This document shows positions 22,880 to 33,399 of a DNA stretch of 64,000 nt, piece after piece. Both the position numbers and the translations under genes were made by a program. How positions within the stretch are numbered: position 1 is the stretch's first letter; each line of letters opens with the position of its first letter. The stretch is from contig NC_061118.1 in NCBI RefSeq assembly GCF_002878395.1, positions 2,492,310 to 2,556,309 on the forward strand, read 5' to 3'. This DNA comes from Capsicum annuum. Taxonomy: Eukaryota > Streptophyta > Magnoliopsida > Solanales > Solanaceae. Below the pieces are notes generated by a model. The model had not been told where the DNA came from. It was given only the letters and a program-made list of their open reading frames with translations, and made no database searches.

Positions 22880-23413
22880 AACTTTAGGCCTCTCCTGCTG
22901 GTAGTAACTCTACTATAGCCTAACCATGGCAACTCTACCAAGACTCCCTCAACACTGGTTAACTCTAACTAGTTTTGGACTTAGGAAACTCTACCTAAGA
23001 CCTCTCTAATTAAAGAAAAATATTTTTTACTCTTATAACATGAGTAATTCGTTTTTAAATTAGGATTTACTCAAAAACTCTCACACTTTTAGCTTAGAAA
23101 AGAAATAAGAACATAAGCAATACTTGAGCAATGTAGTAAAATGGGTTTTTTCCTTTTTCCTCTCTTCAGCACTCTTTGAGTATTTACAAAAAATCATTCG
23201 ATGAAGAAGCATCTTTTACCTTTTATAGATAAGTAATGATTAGGGGTGAAATATCATTGGACCAAGTTTCTTAATTAGTACAACCAGCACCAGCCAGTTT
23301 GTTACACAAACGAACAACGGTATGCAGACGATACCAGTTGTACTATTTTTTCAAACATCTAGGGACCTGGTCCCTTGTAGTCCTCTGCTCATCATCAAAA
23401 CCACTATAGTAAT
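22880..23413 (-). repeat. Putative 3' LTR of the Copia-like element
   Basis: On the - strand it follows the polypurine tract. It contains a TATA-like box CTATAAAAGG (about 23220-23230 on +) and a reiterated 'gagttaccat/gagttaac' texture near 22900-23000. The palindrome AGGGACCTGGTCCCT lies at 23361-23375. The outer end is uncertain. Confidence 0.45.
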
Positions 23414-23426
23414 TTCTCCCCTTTTT
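23414..23426 (-). promoter_or_regulatory. Polypurine tract
   Basis: - strand AAAAAGGGGAGAAA directly after the 'ttgtcatcatc' words that precede the PPT in many plant Copia elements. Confidence 0.65.
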
Positions 23427-24129
23427 GATGATGACAAACCAACCAAAAAGCTTTGAGCATCAATGCACATTCATTATGTTTCATCAGTGTGATTACCACT
23501 ACTAAAGATGAGTGTTCCCCCTTCATCATGCTTCCACCATCACGCAACATAGAGACATGGTCCCTTGCTGTCATTTTATTATTAAGCTTCAATTTCTTCC
23601 CCCTTTAATTATGCACCATTATTTTTTTAGTGCATTTTCATACTTTCCCCTATCATTATGCCTTACTTTATTTCATAATTCAGTATATCACTCACTTCCC
23701 CCTATCAGTATGCCATTTAAATCTGCAACTTAACTAAACATAAACTCAATATTCCCTTTTTTGGCATCATTGAAAAGTGAGTACAGTAAACCAAGAGTAA
23801 ATATACATACAGGTTAGTTAACTCAGGGCCACTAAGACAACACTAACATGAAGAACAACTTTAAACTGAAGGAGACAAATGAGGCACACAAGCAGAATTC
23901 ATTCATTTTCAAAACAAAAGTACATACAAGTACAATCATACCAAAATAAAACAAAATAAAATGTCTTCAAGAGCCAACATAACAACTAAAATTATACTGA
24001 TACGGGATTAATGAGAGAAGGGGATAATAAGGCTTAGGTAGAGGGAGGTTTGATGGAAAAGGACTTAAGCAGCATCTCTATTATTGAATTTTCAACAACA
24101 TGGGCATCGAACAACTATTTGGTGATGAC
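23427..24129 (-). other. 3' untranslated stretch with 'ttccccctnatnatgc' words
   Basis: No gene. The + strand shows reiterated words like 'ttcccccttcatcatgc', 'cccctttaattatgcacc', 'cccctatcattatgcc' and 'ccccctatcagtatgcc' (23510-23715). These read as degenerate copies of the purine-rich 'gcataatg-ggggaa' motif on the element's sense strand, as if the polypurine-tract neighbourhood had been reiterated. Confidence 0.5.
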
Positions 24130-26440
24130 CTTAAATTCAGCATTCAATCCTTAAACTTCACCAGTTAGTTTTGCCACTTTTGCTGGTAGTTTTGCATTTT
24201 TATGTTCAAGTTCATCAGTGGCACCTGGTCTCTCAGAAGATAACTTTTGATTCTGCAACTTCAAGTGCACTATTTTAGCATCTTTGGCAGCTAAGTTGTT
24301 ATTTAAATTCTCCATTTCCATTACCAACTTCTCTTGAATAGCTAGCAACTCAGATACTTGAGACACCGATCCAGCTTTGCCCTCTATGCATTCATTCTTC
24401 ACAAGAGTTGTCAGACTGCATATCTTCTTGGATGTTCCAGGTGTTACCTTAGTTCCATCCACACCATAATGTTCAAACACCTTGTTCAAGAGATATCCCT
24501 ATGGCATTTTATGTTTGCCTTCCTTTTCATGAATCACTTCATGCATATACTCTATCATTAGAGAAGGAAGAATTATTAATTCAAATTTGCTCAAGATTTC
24601 AATCAAAAATAGGTCAAAACCAAAGGCAATTATTCTTCTTTAAGATATTGGCAACAGGAACTTGTTAATGAATTCAAATACTAGCTAATACTCACTTATC
24701 AGGAATTTCTTTTTTATTATGGATATGGAAGTCCCTCCTACCTTAGATGCATTGATCATGAACTTAATTGAGGGTTGATGCTTCACAACTGTCCTCACAC
24801 CTATTATAGGAACATCCAAGATCTTTCCTAATAATTGTTTATCCAGATTGATAAGATTGCCCTACACCTAGGCATTCAAATTTAGCCCATCTTCTGAGAA
24901 TTCCACGGTGTAATAAAATTCACTTACCTTATTTTCAAAAACCACTGGTGTTGTTTTCTCAAATAGATATAACCATCATTGATGCCTGACATATTCTACC
25001 AACTCCATCATCCAGGCTTCTCATAAATTTTAGGATCAAAAACTCTTCTTGACAAAACCTTCTGTGTTCACAAGTTTCCAATCCTTCTTTCGCTAGACAT
25101 ATGTTTCTTTTCCTCTTCCTTATTCTTTCTTTAAGGCTCACTACTTAGCTATTCTTTTTCAACAATTTTTCTTTTTTTAGAACCAGGTCCCTCAGAATCT
25201 TTCCTTTTTTTTTTACCTAAACTTCATTTCTTCTTTCCTTAGTAGCAGTAGCAACTCCTGAATCTATATCATTCTATTTTCAACCTCCATAACTTCCACA
25301 GTTTATTTCTCCTCTACTTTAATAGATTTATTTAACTTTCTTTTTATGGTTGAATCTTTGTTGGCTTACACGGCATCTTCCATCATCTTCTTTTTCGAAC
25401 CTATTGTAAAATAAGTTCTAGTCACTTTCACCTCAAAGTACATTATTTCTATCTTTCCTCTACTTCTCCTTAGTTTTTTCACGGTCTATTTCAGAGGTAA
25501 TTCATCCTCATCCTCTTTATTTGGAGGTAACAATATATGTTTCCCCTTATCCACTTCACTATTATCACCTATTTCCTATTCTACTCTATCAACTAAGCTT
25601 TCCTTAGTGTTATATACAAGCAAGAGTAAATTCTAAGCTACCCAGTTCTTATTGTAGGAAAGATCAACCCTTTTTACAAGAATTTATTTACCAAATAACT
25701 GAGAAAAAATAAGGTTTAAATTTGAGGGTGTAGGAGAATCAGGTGTTTATAGTGTTTCAGAGGATTCATATTTTTGGATTTTTCAGATGACCTAGGAAAT
25801 TGGAAGTTTTCAGGCAGTTTTTAATTCTCTGGAGAAAAAGGAGTTTCAGGTTGAGAAATTTCTTGTTCTATTGGTGACCCAAACCTTTGGTCTAGATATC
25901 TATCATGATTGGTTGAGCATAAACTTCCAAGGTAAAGGAGGATTAAAAGGAGACTGACTCGATTGTACGTTCTGGACATTCTAAGGATGATTTAGTTAGA
26001 AAAATTGACTCAAATTATTATTGGGGACTAGAAGTAATATTTCCCATGGTTTCAATTCTCGAAGAATCAAGGTGTTTAATTTGGGGATGTCCAGTTTGAC
26101 TCTTTGAAGTTTTATCTACTTCATGATCTTTTGCTAGGTTTGAGGAAGTAGTAATGTCATCCATTTGATTTTGAGAGACAAAGATGAGCTGGGACCAGTT
26201 TGGCTTAGAGAAGACTTATAGATTTGGGAAGATGATTTGGACTAGTTGAAGAATAATGAAAAAAAGGTCCGATTTAGCAATTTTAAGAGGTGATCAATGT
26301 CATAAAAAGATGTTCCTTTTGAATTAACATATCTTAATCTAAAAAGTGTGACTATTCATTTTGCAAATGAACTGACTAATTATTATAGAGAAAGAAAGAT
26401 GCATGGCCCTTTTCAGACAACATTTCATGATTATTAAGGC
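24130..26440 (-). pseudogene. Relic of a nightshade 'putative plant transposon protein' ORF
   Basis: Reading the - strand across frames, the N-terminal part is lysine/glutamate-rich and low complexity (VDKGKHILLPPNKEDEDELP). A central part follows with a LLPIS-type and a DLFLIEILSKFE block (near 24600-24680). The C-terminal 112 codons (24489-24151) are open and read GTSKKICSLTTLV.NECIEGKA, then a heptad-rich helix with LLAIQEKLVMEMENLNNNL and an SERPGATDELE segment. This order (charged N-terminus, globular middle, SLTTL block, C-terminal coiled coil with a GPGT-like break) is what I recall of the abundant Solanaceae 'putative plant transposon protein' family. Function of the family is unknown to me. 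Many stops; dead. Confidence 0.6.
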
Positions 26441-26500
26441 ATCCTGTATAGGTACTAACGTGAGATAGGACCAAGCCCCTCTTCTTTGGATGAATTTTCA
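25071..26500. repeat. Donor-like copy of a 1.4-kb dispersed duplication
   Basis: Nearly identical to 31571-33074 (a few per cent difference by eye). The other copy has about 74 extra bases after the T-run at 31703. It covers the N-terminal half of the coiled-coil relic. Confidence 0.9.
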
Positions 26501-26869
26501 AATTTGTGCTTGCCATATTTATCCACTTCCAAAGTTATTCCCTTGGGTGTATACCTGCAAAGGTATGTTACAGATTTATACCAATATGCACCTATTTTAC
26601 CAAGGATACCTACCTTCTAAACATAGGGAATTTTTAGGAATGATAGTAATTTACATGTTATTTATTTTGCTGAAGCTTTTTCTTCTGAGATGGATTTCTT
26701 AGGGACCAGGTCCCTTGAAATCAATTATTTCAAAAGAGACACCTCCATATTAAAGTGTCTTGAGAGAGAGAACAGAACCATAACTTTTATTATTAAGCTT
26801 TGAACCCCTTCAATCAATGAGTTATTCTTGACTACAATCTCCTTTCTCATGCCTAGAATCATTATCACT
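26441..26869 (-). other. Junction between gag and the coiled-coil relic
   Basis: No Copia pol motif is readable. It contains the palindrome AGGGACCAGGTCCCT (26701-26715). The chance frame 26490-26702 (+) is not a gene. Confidence 0.4.
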
Positions 26870-28783
26870 AGTTGGATTTGGGAACTCACTTACGTTTGAG
26901 TTTCCAGTAGGAGGATAATGGTGTGATCAAATTATTCTTATCCCATCTAGGAACTGATATCTTCCTCTTCACATTTTTCAGAGATTTGAAGCCCGCAGGA
27001 TGTGCATTCTCCTACTGAATATATTTAGTAATCCTCAATTTAGCCTTAAGCCAGTGCTGATATCTTTTTTTCAAATGTCAATCTCTTCCACAGTAAGTGC
27101 ATATAAGTTCATGCCTTTTTCTTCTGGAAGGATAAGAAACCTAACCTCTACCATCATTACCACTTTGACTAGTCAAATTAGAAAGGATCTGTGGAGAGGT
27201 AGTCCATTTAAGAGATTTGTTAAGCTCTTCTTTCAAATGGACCAGGTTCCTTTCTAACTCTTTATTTATGTGAAGTGATGACATAAGGTGTAATTGTGAA
27301 GCCTTCAGTTTATCCTCGAGATCAACGTGAAGCCTTAAAGCTTTCTTCTTCCCTTTACCATCTACATCATTTACCTTCTTCAGTTGACTCATACAACTCA
27401 GATTTTTAGAATTCAATTTAGTAACCATTTTTTTAGTTTTAGATATCTAAAGAGCTAAGGCAATTAATTTATGTTCTGAATTTTCTACTTTTTCCTCTAA
27501 ATCATTTTTCTCAACAGCCAGTTCACATATAAGAGGTAATCAATATGCTATCAAGCCTTTTTATATTTCTAGCAGTGTAATTATTAATATTCTCCTTAAT
27601 ATCAGAAAGAGTTACCTCCTTTTTTCTCATCCTCTGTGTTTGCCAAGAATGCAAATAAGGAATCATAGATAACTGGACTATATTCCACTTCTAGTATAGA
27701 AACATCTCTAGTCTTCTCATTTTCACCTAAATTACTGAAAGAGTCTCCCCATTGCTGCTAGAGCTTACTTTACAGCATACCCAGTTGCTACCTTCCTTTT
27801 TAAATTTGTAGGGACCTAGTCCATGTTCTTTCCTTTGTTACCTCCAGTCTTGAGATACTCCTGATAATAAAATTTGTGCACTGGATAATCTTTTAAAAAG
27901 TTCTTACGACACCCACATTTGTGACACACCTCAATATTGTTTCTCTTTTTACCGTTGCTTCCTTTTCTTGGGAAATGACCACTCTTCTTCAATGCTCTAA
28001 CAATCCTATTTGCCAAATAGGCAACATTAGTATCATCTTTACTTGAATCATGTTTTGAAGCCTCCAATGCCAGATATTTTTCTTTTTTAACTTTCTTCTT
28101 CTCTAGCTCTTACTTTTTCTTAAGCTCATGAATCTTTAGGTTTTTAACCAATTCATCCATAGTGAGGGTCTTCAGGTTTTTGGTTTTAGTTATGGAATCC
28201 ACTTTGCTTTCCCAATACTTAGGAAGAAATCCAAGAATCTTCCTCACTTTCTTGTACAAGGGAATCATTTCTCCTAAGCAGTAAAGTTCATTTGTGATAG
28301 AAGTGAATCTTGTATGCATTTCTTGGATTGTTTCTCATTCTTTCATGGTAAAGGTTTCATACTGAGTAGTTAGCATGCCTACTTTAGAATCCCTTACATC
28401 AGTAGTACCTTCATGTGTAGTCCTCAAGCAATCCTAGATCTCTTTAGAATTTACACAAGTTGAGATCCTGTTATATTCATCACGCCATATTCCACAGACT
28501 AACAATTTATTGGCCTTGTAGTTTTTCTCAATATTCCTTCATCTTCATCATCATATTCTCTCATACTTTTTACTACCATTCTTGTTATTTCTCTTTCTTT
28601 GACTTCTTTAACTGGAACATAAGGACCATAGAGAATTATATCCATAAGTTCGCTATTATCAACCATAATAAAGTCAAATATTCTAGTTTTCCACCACCCA
28701 TAATATTGCCCATTGAATCTTGGTGGTATAGTAGTAGTAGATTGTCCTTCTTCTAGATTAGGTGGAGCAGTCATGATAACCAA
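26870..28783 (-). pseudogene. Copia gag (DUF4219/UBN2 type), broken
   Basis: Start ATG at 28783, 28 bp inside the PBS. The N-terminus shows the DUF4219 signature PPRFNGQYYGWWKTRIFDFI (28730-28665). The UBN2 body includes MHTRFTSITNELYCLGE and VRKILGFLPKYWESKV (28319-28190), then LTMDELVKNLKIHELKKK. A first zinc knuckle (about 27880-27925) reads CHKCGCRKNFLKDY: the His is Asn and the last Cys is Tyr. Further on come a long coiled coil (LEDKLKASQLHLMSSLH, 27428-27141) and a second knuckle near 27050-27115, which has a stop inside and its last Cys also replaced by Tyr. It ends near a WDKNNLITPLSSYWKL block. Both knuckles should fail to bind zinc. Confidence 0.85.
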
Positions 28784-28810
28784 GACACTCTAGGTGTAAG
28801 TTTTTTAGAG

Positions 28811-28830
28811 TGAACCTGCTCTGATACAAA
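28811..28830 (-). promoter_or_regulatory. PBS of the Copia-like element
   Basis: - strand TTTGTATCAGAGCAGGTTCA, one change from the usual TGGTATCAGAGC core and matching the plant Copia consensus downstream. It sits between the LTR end TTCAACA and the gag start. Confidence 0.85.
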
Positions 28831-28875
28831 TTGTTGAAACCTTTAGGTGTTGAACCACACAGTGAGATACCAGGA

Positions 28876-29118
28876 CTATCAATGCAATGTATTATCGTAT
28901 TGGTTGTTGGGCCTATCAATGTTCAATTTGGTTGTCAGGAATACTAATACAATGTACTTTCAAATTGGTTTTCAGGCCGGTCAATACAATGTATTGTCAG
29001 ATTGCCTATCAAGCCTATCAATGCAAAGTAGTTTCGTATTAGATGTGTTATCGATCCTATCAATATGATCTAGTGTCAGATTAGTAGTCGAGTCTATCGA
29101 TGTAATGCAGTATTGGAT
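28876..29118. repeat. Minisatellite, 37-42 bp units
   Basis: Six to seven degenerate units, each starting with CTATCAAT(G/A)CAATGTA-like text and ending TTG(T/G)..(G)GGCC/AGGC, for example at 28876, 28912, 28944, 28979, 29014, 29056 and 29094. Unit length is irregular. It begins about 45 bp outside the inner edge of the Copia-like LTR, so it may be part of that LTR. Confidence 0.75.
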
Positions 29119-29839
29119 TTTCCATTACTAAAATTAAAGGGATAGGGTAGCTTAACCTCTTCCCCATGCTAAAGTCATAGTGGGGACTTTTGCACTAATA
29201 ATCATTTGGGTTATTGTGGAGTGATTTTGGCCATTCGTACCTATTAATCCTTTACTCAAAGAAAAATCATGAGTTTATGTAAAGGGAGATTGATTTATGC
29301 CTCTTCCTCGATTGGTGTGTCTTTACTTAATGTTATCAATTGATGATTAGCTTCATTCAGTCTTTCACTAAGATAGAAAAATAAGTAAAAAAAAATTGAA
29401 ATCATATTTTGAAATATTTGATTTTTGAAAAATTTAAACTAAAAGGTTATTGTAAAGAAATATGATATATTGTTGAAACAATGACTGTGACATGTTTCGA
29501 GACAATACAACATCTTATACTTCTATCTAGAAATATTTGAAAAGCACTCAAAATTTCTACTTTAGTGTAGATTTTGACTGCTTTGGTAGGTTGCAAAAAG
29601 GTTACTTACCTAGAATTTTTAAGATCGTCTAAAAAATTCTGCCCAATATTATATTTGTGCAAATGCTATTTCCCATAGAATTAGAAATAAAAGAATTTTA
29701 CTATGATAAGATCAAAACTCCATAGGAGCGCCTACATATCCCTCTTAAATGGGAATCTGGTCAGACGTAGTTCTAATTACCAGGTAAGAAATCACGAAAT
29801 AAAGCTTAAACATAATATCTCTTAATGAAATCTAAATGG
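29119..29839 (-). other. 3' region of the Ogre/Tat-like element
   Basis: No gene. Around 29725-29790 the text 'cctacatatccctcttaaatg' resembles the region just downstream of pol in Tat elements. No 3' LTR matching 44530-46070 was recognised, so the 3' LTR is deleted or replaced. Confidence 0.4.
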
Positions 29840-31518
29840 ATAAGCTTGGACCAAACTTCGCCATCTATTTCTACAAGTATGGGTGATCCTCCAGTCACAA
29901 CTCGATGAACCACATACGGACCTTGCCAATTGGGTAAGAATTTTCCCTTTGCTTTATCTTGGTGTGGAAATCCATTTCAGAACCAATTTCCTAAGCGTAG
30001 AGTGTCTTGGTTTAACCTTCTTGTTGAAAGCTTTTGTCATTCTATTCTAGTAGAATTGACCATGATCAACTGCATTTATTCTCCTTCCATTAATTAGTGT
30101 CAGTTGCTCGAACTTCTTATGTCAATGTATTCAATTGTTAATCATCTTTCTATGCATTTTCTTGATGTTTTTATTTGCAGCCTTTACTTCTCCATCCATT
30201 TGTGTTCTATATATATGTTGTGGAATTCTGATGCTTGATCGTTACTTCTTATATGTTGTTCTCATCAAATCACTATAGAGGTTGGCACCATTATTAATAA
30301 TAATTAATTGGGGGACTCCAAATCAACAAATAATGTGATTTCAAAAAAATCATCCTTGATCTTCTTTATGACTGACTTATGAGAAGTGGCTTAGACCCAT
30401 TTAGTGAAGTAATCAATTGCAACAACAATAAACCTATATCCATTAGATGCGGCCATTTTATCAGGACTAATGACATTCATGCCCCAAGATATAGAGGGCC
30501 AAGGTGAGCTAGTGACATGCAGCTCATTGGGAGGAACTCGAATCATATCATTATGAGTTTGACATTGATGGTATTTCTGTGCATAACAAATGCAGTCAGT
30601 GTTTTAGTCATCCAAAAGTAACCTGATCTTAGTATCTTCTTTGCCATGTATGGATCGTATGTTCCTGCATAACTTCTTTAATTAATTTGGATGATTCTCT
30701 AGCTTTGATACACCTTAACAACCCTAAATTGGGAGTCCTCCCATATAAGATTTATCCGCTTAGAAAGAATTGGTTGGCTAAGCTCCGAATGATGTATTTT
30801 TGGACACTTGTCACATTCTTGGGATAATCTTCATTCTTCAAATATCCTTGCATATATATGTATCCCATGGTTTGCCATACAGTTCTTCCTCTATATGAAA
30901 ATAATATGCACACTACTTTTGTATGTGGAAAAGAATAGAATTAATAGAATTCTTGTGTGGATGTTGGAATATAGAGGTTAAAGTGGCCAAGGTGTCTGTA
31001 AGTTCATTCTGGATCCTTGGGAGGTGTTTGAAATTCTATTTTGCAAAATCTTTTACACAAATCTTATATACAATCTGAGTATAGTAGGAGATTTGTAATT
31101 TTTGATGGCCCATTTACCTCGTACTTGATGAATCAGTAAATCTAAATCTCCAATCACCAATATTTCTTAGATACTCAAAACAATAGCCAAATAAAGCCCT
31201 AAATTAAAAGCTTCATATTCAGCCATGTTATATAAGAGAATCAGAGCTTAGCTAGCATAGGATAATGTTGACCAATCTTCGTGACCAAAACAGAGCCAAT
31301 ACCTACTCTGTGAAATTTACATCTCCATCAAAGAATAATATCTAACCATTATATTCTTCAGAGATATCCTTCCCATAAATGTCACCTCTTCATTAGGAAA
31401 GTAAGTCTTCAAATGCTTATACTCTTCGTCCACAGGATTCTCTGCCAAATGGTCTGCTAGTGCTTGTGTTTTTACAGCCTATTGCGCGACATAGACTATG
31501 TCAAACTCACTCAATAGT
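29840..31518 (-). pseudogene. Ogre/Tat RNase H C-terminal part and integrase
   Basis: RNase H degrades genomic RNA in the hybrid and integrase inserts the cDNA. From 31518 downward: LSEFDIVYVAQ and ALADHLAENPVDEEY (start of the Tat RNase H region), NMAEYEAFNLGL (near 31230), the zinc-domain remnant, then the integrase core SPWPSISWGMNVI followed by AIDYFTKWV (30520-30400), and the C-terminal GKFLPNWQGPYVV and GGSPILVEIDGEVW (about 29970-29855). Stops are frequent, including TAG for Gln and TGA/TAG for Trp. The order is collinear with Tat pol. It is non-functional. Confidence 0.85.
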
Positions 31519-31570
31519 TGTGACACCCCAAAAATCTAAGCCAATATTAAAACCATGCTTTAATTCCATG

Positions 31571-33074
31571 CAAGTTTCCAATCCTTCTTTCTCTAGACAT
31601 ATCTTTCTTTTCCTCTTCCTTATTCTTTCTTTAAGGCTCACTACTTGGCTATTCTTTTTCAACAATTTTTCTTTTTTTAGAACTAGGTCCCTCAGAATCT
31701 TTCCTTTTTTTTTTTACGGTTATATGTTTCTATCTCATTCTAGTAAAGCTTTCAGTCTTTGACTTAGAGGACCTAGTCCTCTCAGCAACGTAAACTTCAT
31801 TTCTTCTTTCCTTAGTAGCAGTAGCAACTCCTGAATCTATATCATTCCATTTTCAACCTCCATAACTTCCACAGTTTATTTCTCCTCTACTTTAATAGAT
31901 TTATTTAACTTTCTTTTTATGGTTGAATCTTTGTTGGCTTACACGGCATCTTCCATCATCTTCTTTTTCGAACCTATTGTAAAATAAGTTCTAGTCACTT
32001 TCACCTCAAAGTACATTATTTCTATCTTTCCTCTACTTCTCCTTAGTTTTTTCACGGTCTATTTCAGAGGTAATTCATCCTCATCCTCTTTATTTGGAGG
32101 TAACAATATATGTTTCCCCTTATCCACTTTACTATTATCACCTATTTCCTATTCTACTCCATCAACTAAGCTTTTCTTAGTGTCATATACAAGCAAGAGT
32201 AAATTCTAAGCTACCCAGTTCTTATTGTAGGAAAGATCAACCCTTTCTACAAGAATTTCTTTACCAAATAGCTGAGCAAAAATAAGGTTTAAATTTGAGG
32301 GAGTAGGAGAATCAGGTGTTTATAGTGTTTCAGAGGATTCATATTTTTGGATTTTTCAGATGACCTAGGAAATTGGAAGTTTTCAGGCAGTTTTTAATTC
32401 TCTGGAGAAAAAAGAGTTTCAGGTTGAGAAATTTCTTGTTCTATTGGTGACCCAAACCTTTGGTCTAGATTATCTATCATGATTGGTTGAGCATAAACTT
32501 CCAAGGTAAAGGAGGATTAAATGGAGACTGACTCGATTGTACGTTCTGGACATTCTAAAGATGATTTAGTTAGAAAAATTGACTCAAATTATTGTTGGGG
32601 ACTAGAAGTAATGTTTCCCATGGTTTCAATTCTCGAAGAATCAAGGTGTTTAATTTGGGGATGTCCAGTTTGACTCTTTGAAGTTTTATCTACTTCATGA
32701 TCTTTTGCTAGGTTTGAGGAAGTAGTAATGTCATCCATTTGATTTTGAGAGACAAAGATGAGCTGGGACCAGTTTGGCTTAGAGAAGACTTGTAGATTTG
32801 GGAAGATGATTTGGACTAGTTGAAGAATAATGAAAAAAAGGTCCGATTTAGCAATTTTAAGAGGTGATCAATGTCATAAAAAGATGTTCCTTTTGAATTA
32901 ACATATCTTAATCTAAAAAGTGTGACTATTCATTTTACAAATGAACTGACTAATTATTATAGAGAAAGAAAGATGCATGGCCCTTTTCAGACAACATTTC
33001 TTGATTATTAAGGCATCCTGTATGGGCACTAACGTGAGATAGGACCATGCCCCTCTTCTTTGGATGAATTTTCA
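31571..33074. repeat. Inserted copy of the 1.4-kb dispersed duplication
   Basis: Begins CAAGTTTCCA exactly as 25071 and ends TGGATGAATTTTCA exactly as 26500. Flanks differ completely from those of the other copy. No target-site duplication or terminal inverted repeat is visible. An extra 74-bp segment (about 31714-31788) is absent from the other copy. The short + strand frame 31460-31762 overlaps it by chance. Confidence 0.9.
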
Positions 33075-33399
33075 TCTCCAAGTCCAAATCTCCAAAACTT
33101 CAATTCAAGAATCAAAAGTAATTAGGTATGTGGGATTTGAGCAAGGATAATATTTCATCCTTGTGCCCAAAAAATTAATTTTAAATTTGAATTTATATGA
33201 TTTCAATTAGGGTTCATACCCAAACTCTCATATTATTGAAGTTGATATTGGGTGTATTAATGCATTCTAGCGCTATTATTCTAGCCATTTAACCTTGTTT
33301 TGAGGATGATTCACGTGATTAATAGGGTGAGAATGATATAAATGAGCATTTATGTGTCCAATTATGTGTTTACAACGTTTAATGGTGTATTCACATGAG

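Larger units (their letters stand above)
22880..28875 (-). mobile_element. Copia-like element with gag but no visible pol
   Basis: On the - strand: the inner end of a 5' LTR (TTCAACA, edge at 28832), an initiator-Met PBS, a UBN2-type gag (28783-26870), a coiled-coil coding relic (about 26440-24130), a 3' UTR with the typical GTTTGTCATCATCAAAAAGG words, a polypurine tract (23414-23426) and a putative 3' LTR with a TATA box. No protease, integrase, RT or RNase H of Copia type was found between gag and the 3' end, so it looks non-autonomous. The outer LTR ends were not located and the two LTRs could not be aligned by eye. Confidence 0.6.

Noticed and set aside
28460..28756. 98-codon + strand frame
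   Set aside because: Exact antisense shadow of the Copia gag start.
25071..33074. Helitron capture as the cause of the 1.4-kb duplication
   Set aside because: No TC start, CTRR end or 3' hairpin at the copy borders on either strand.
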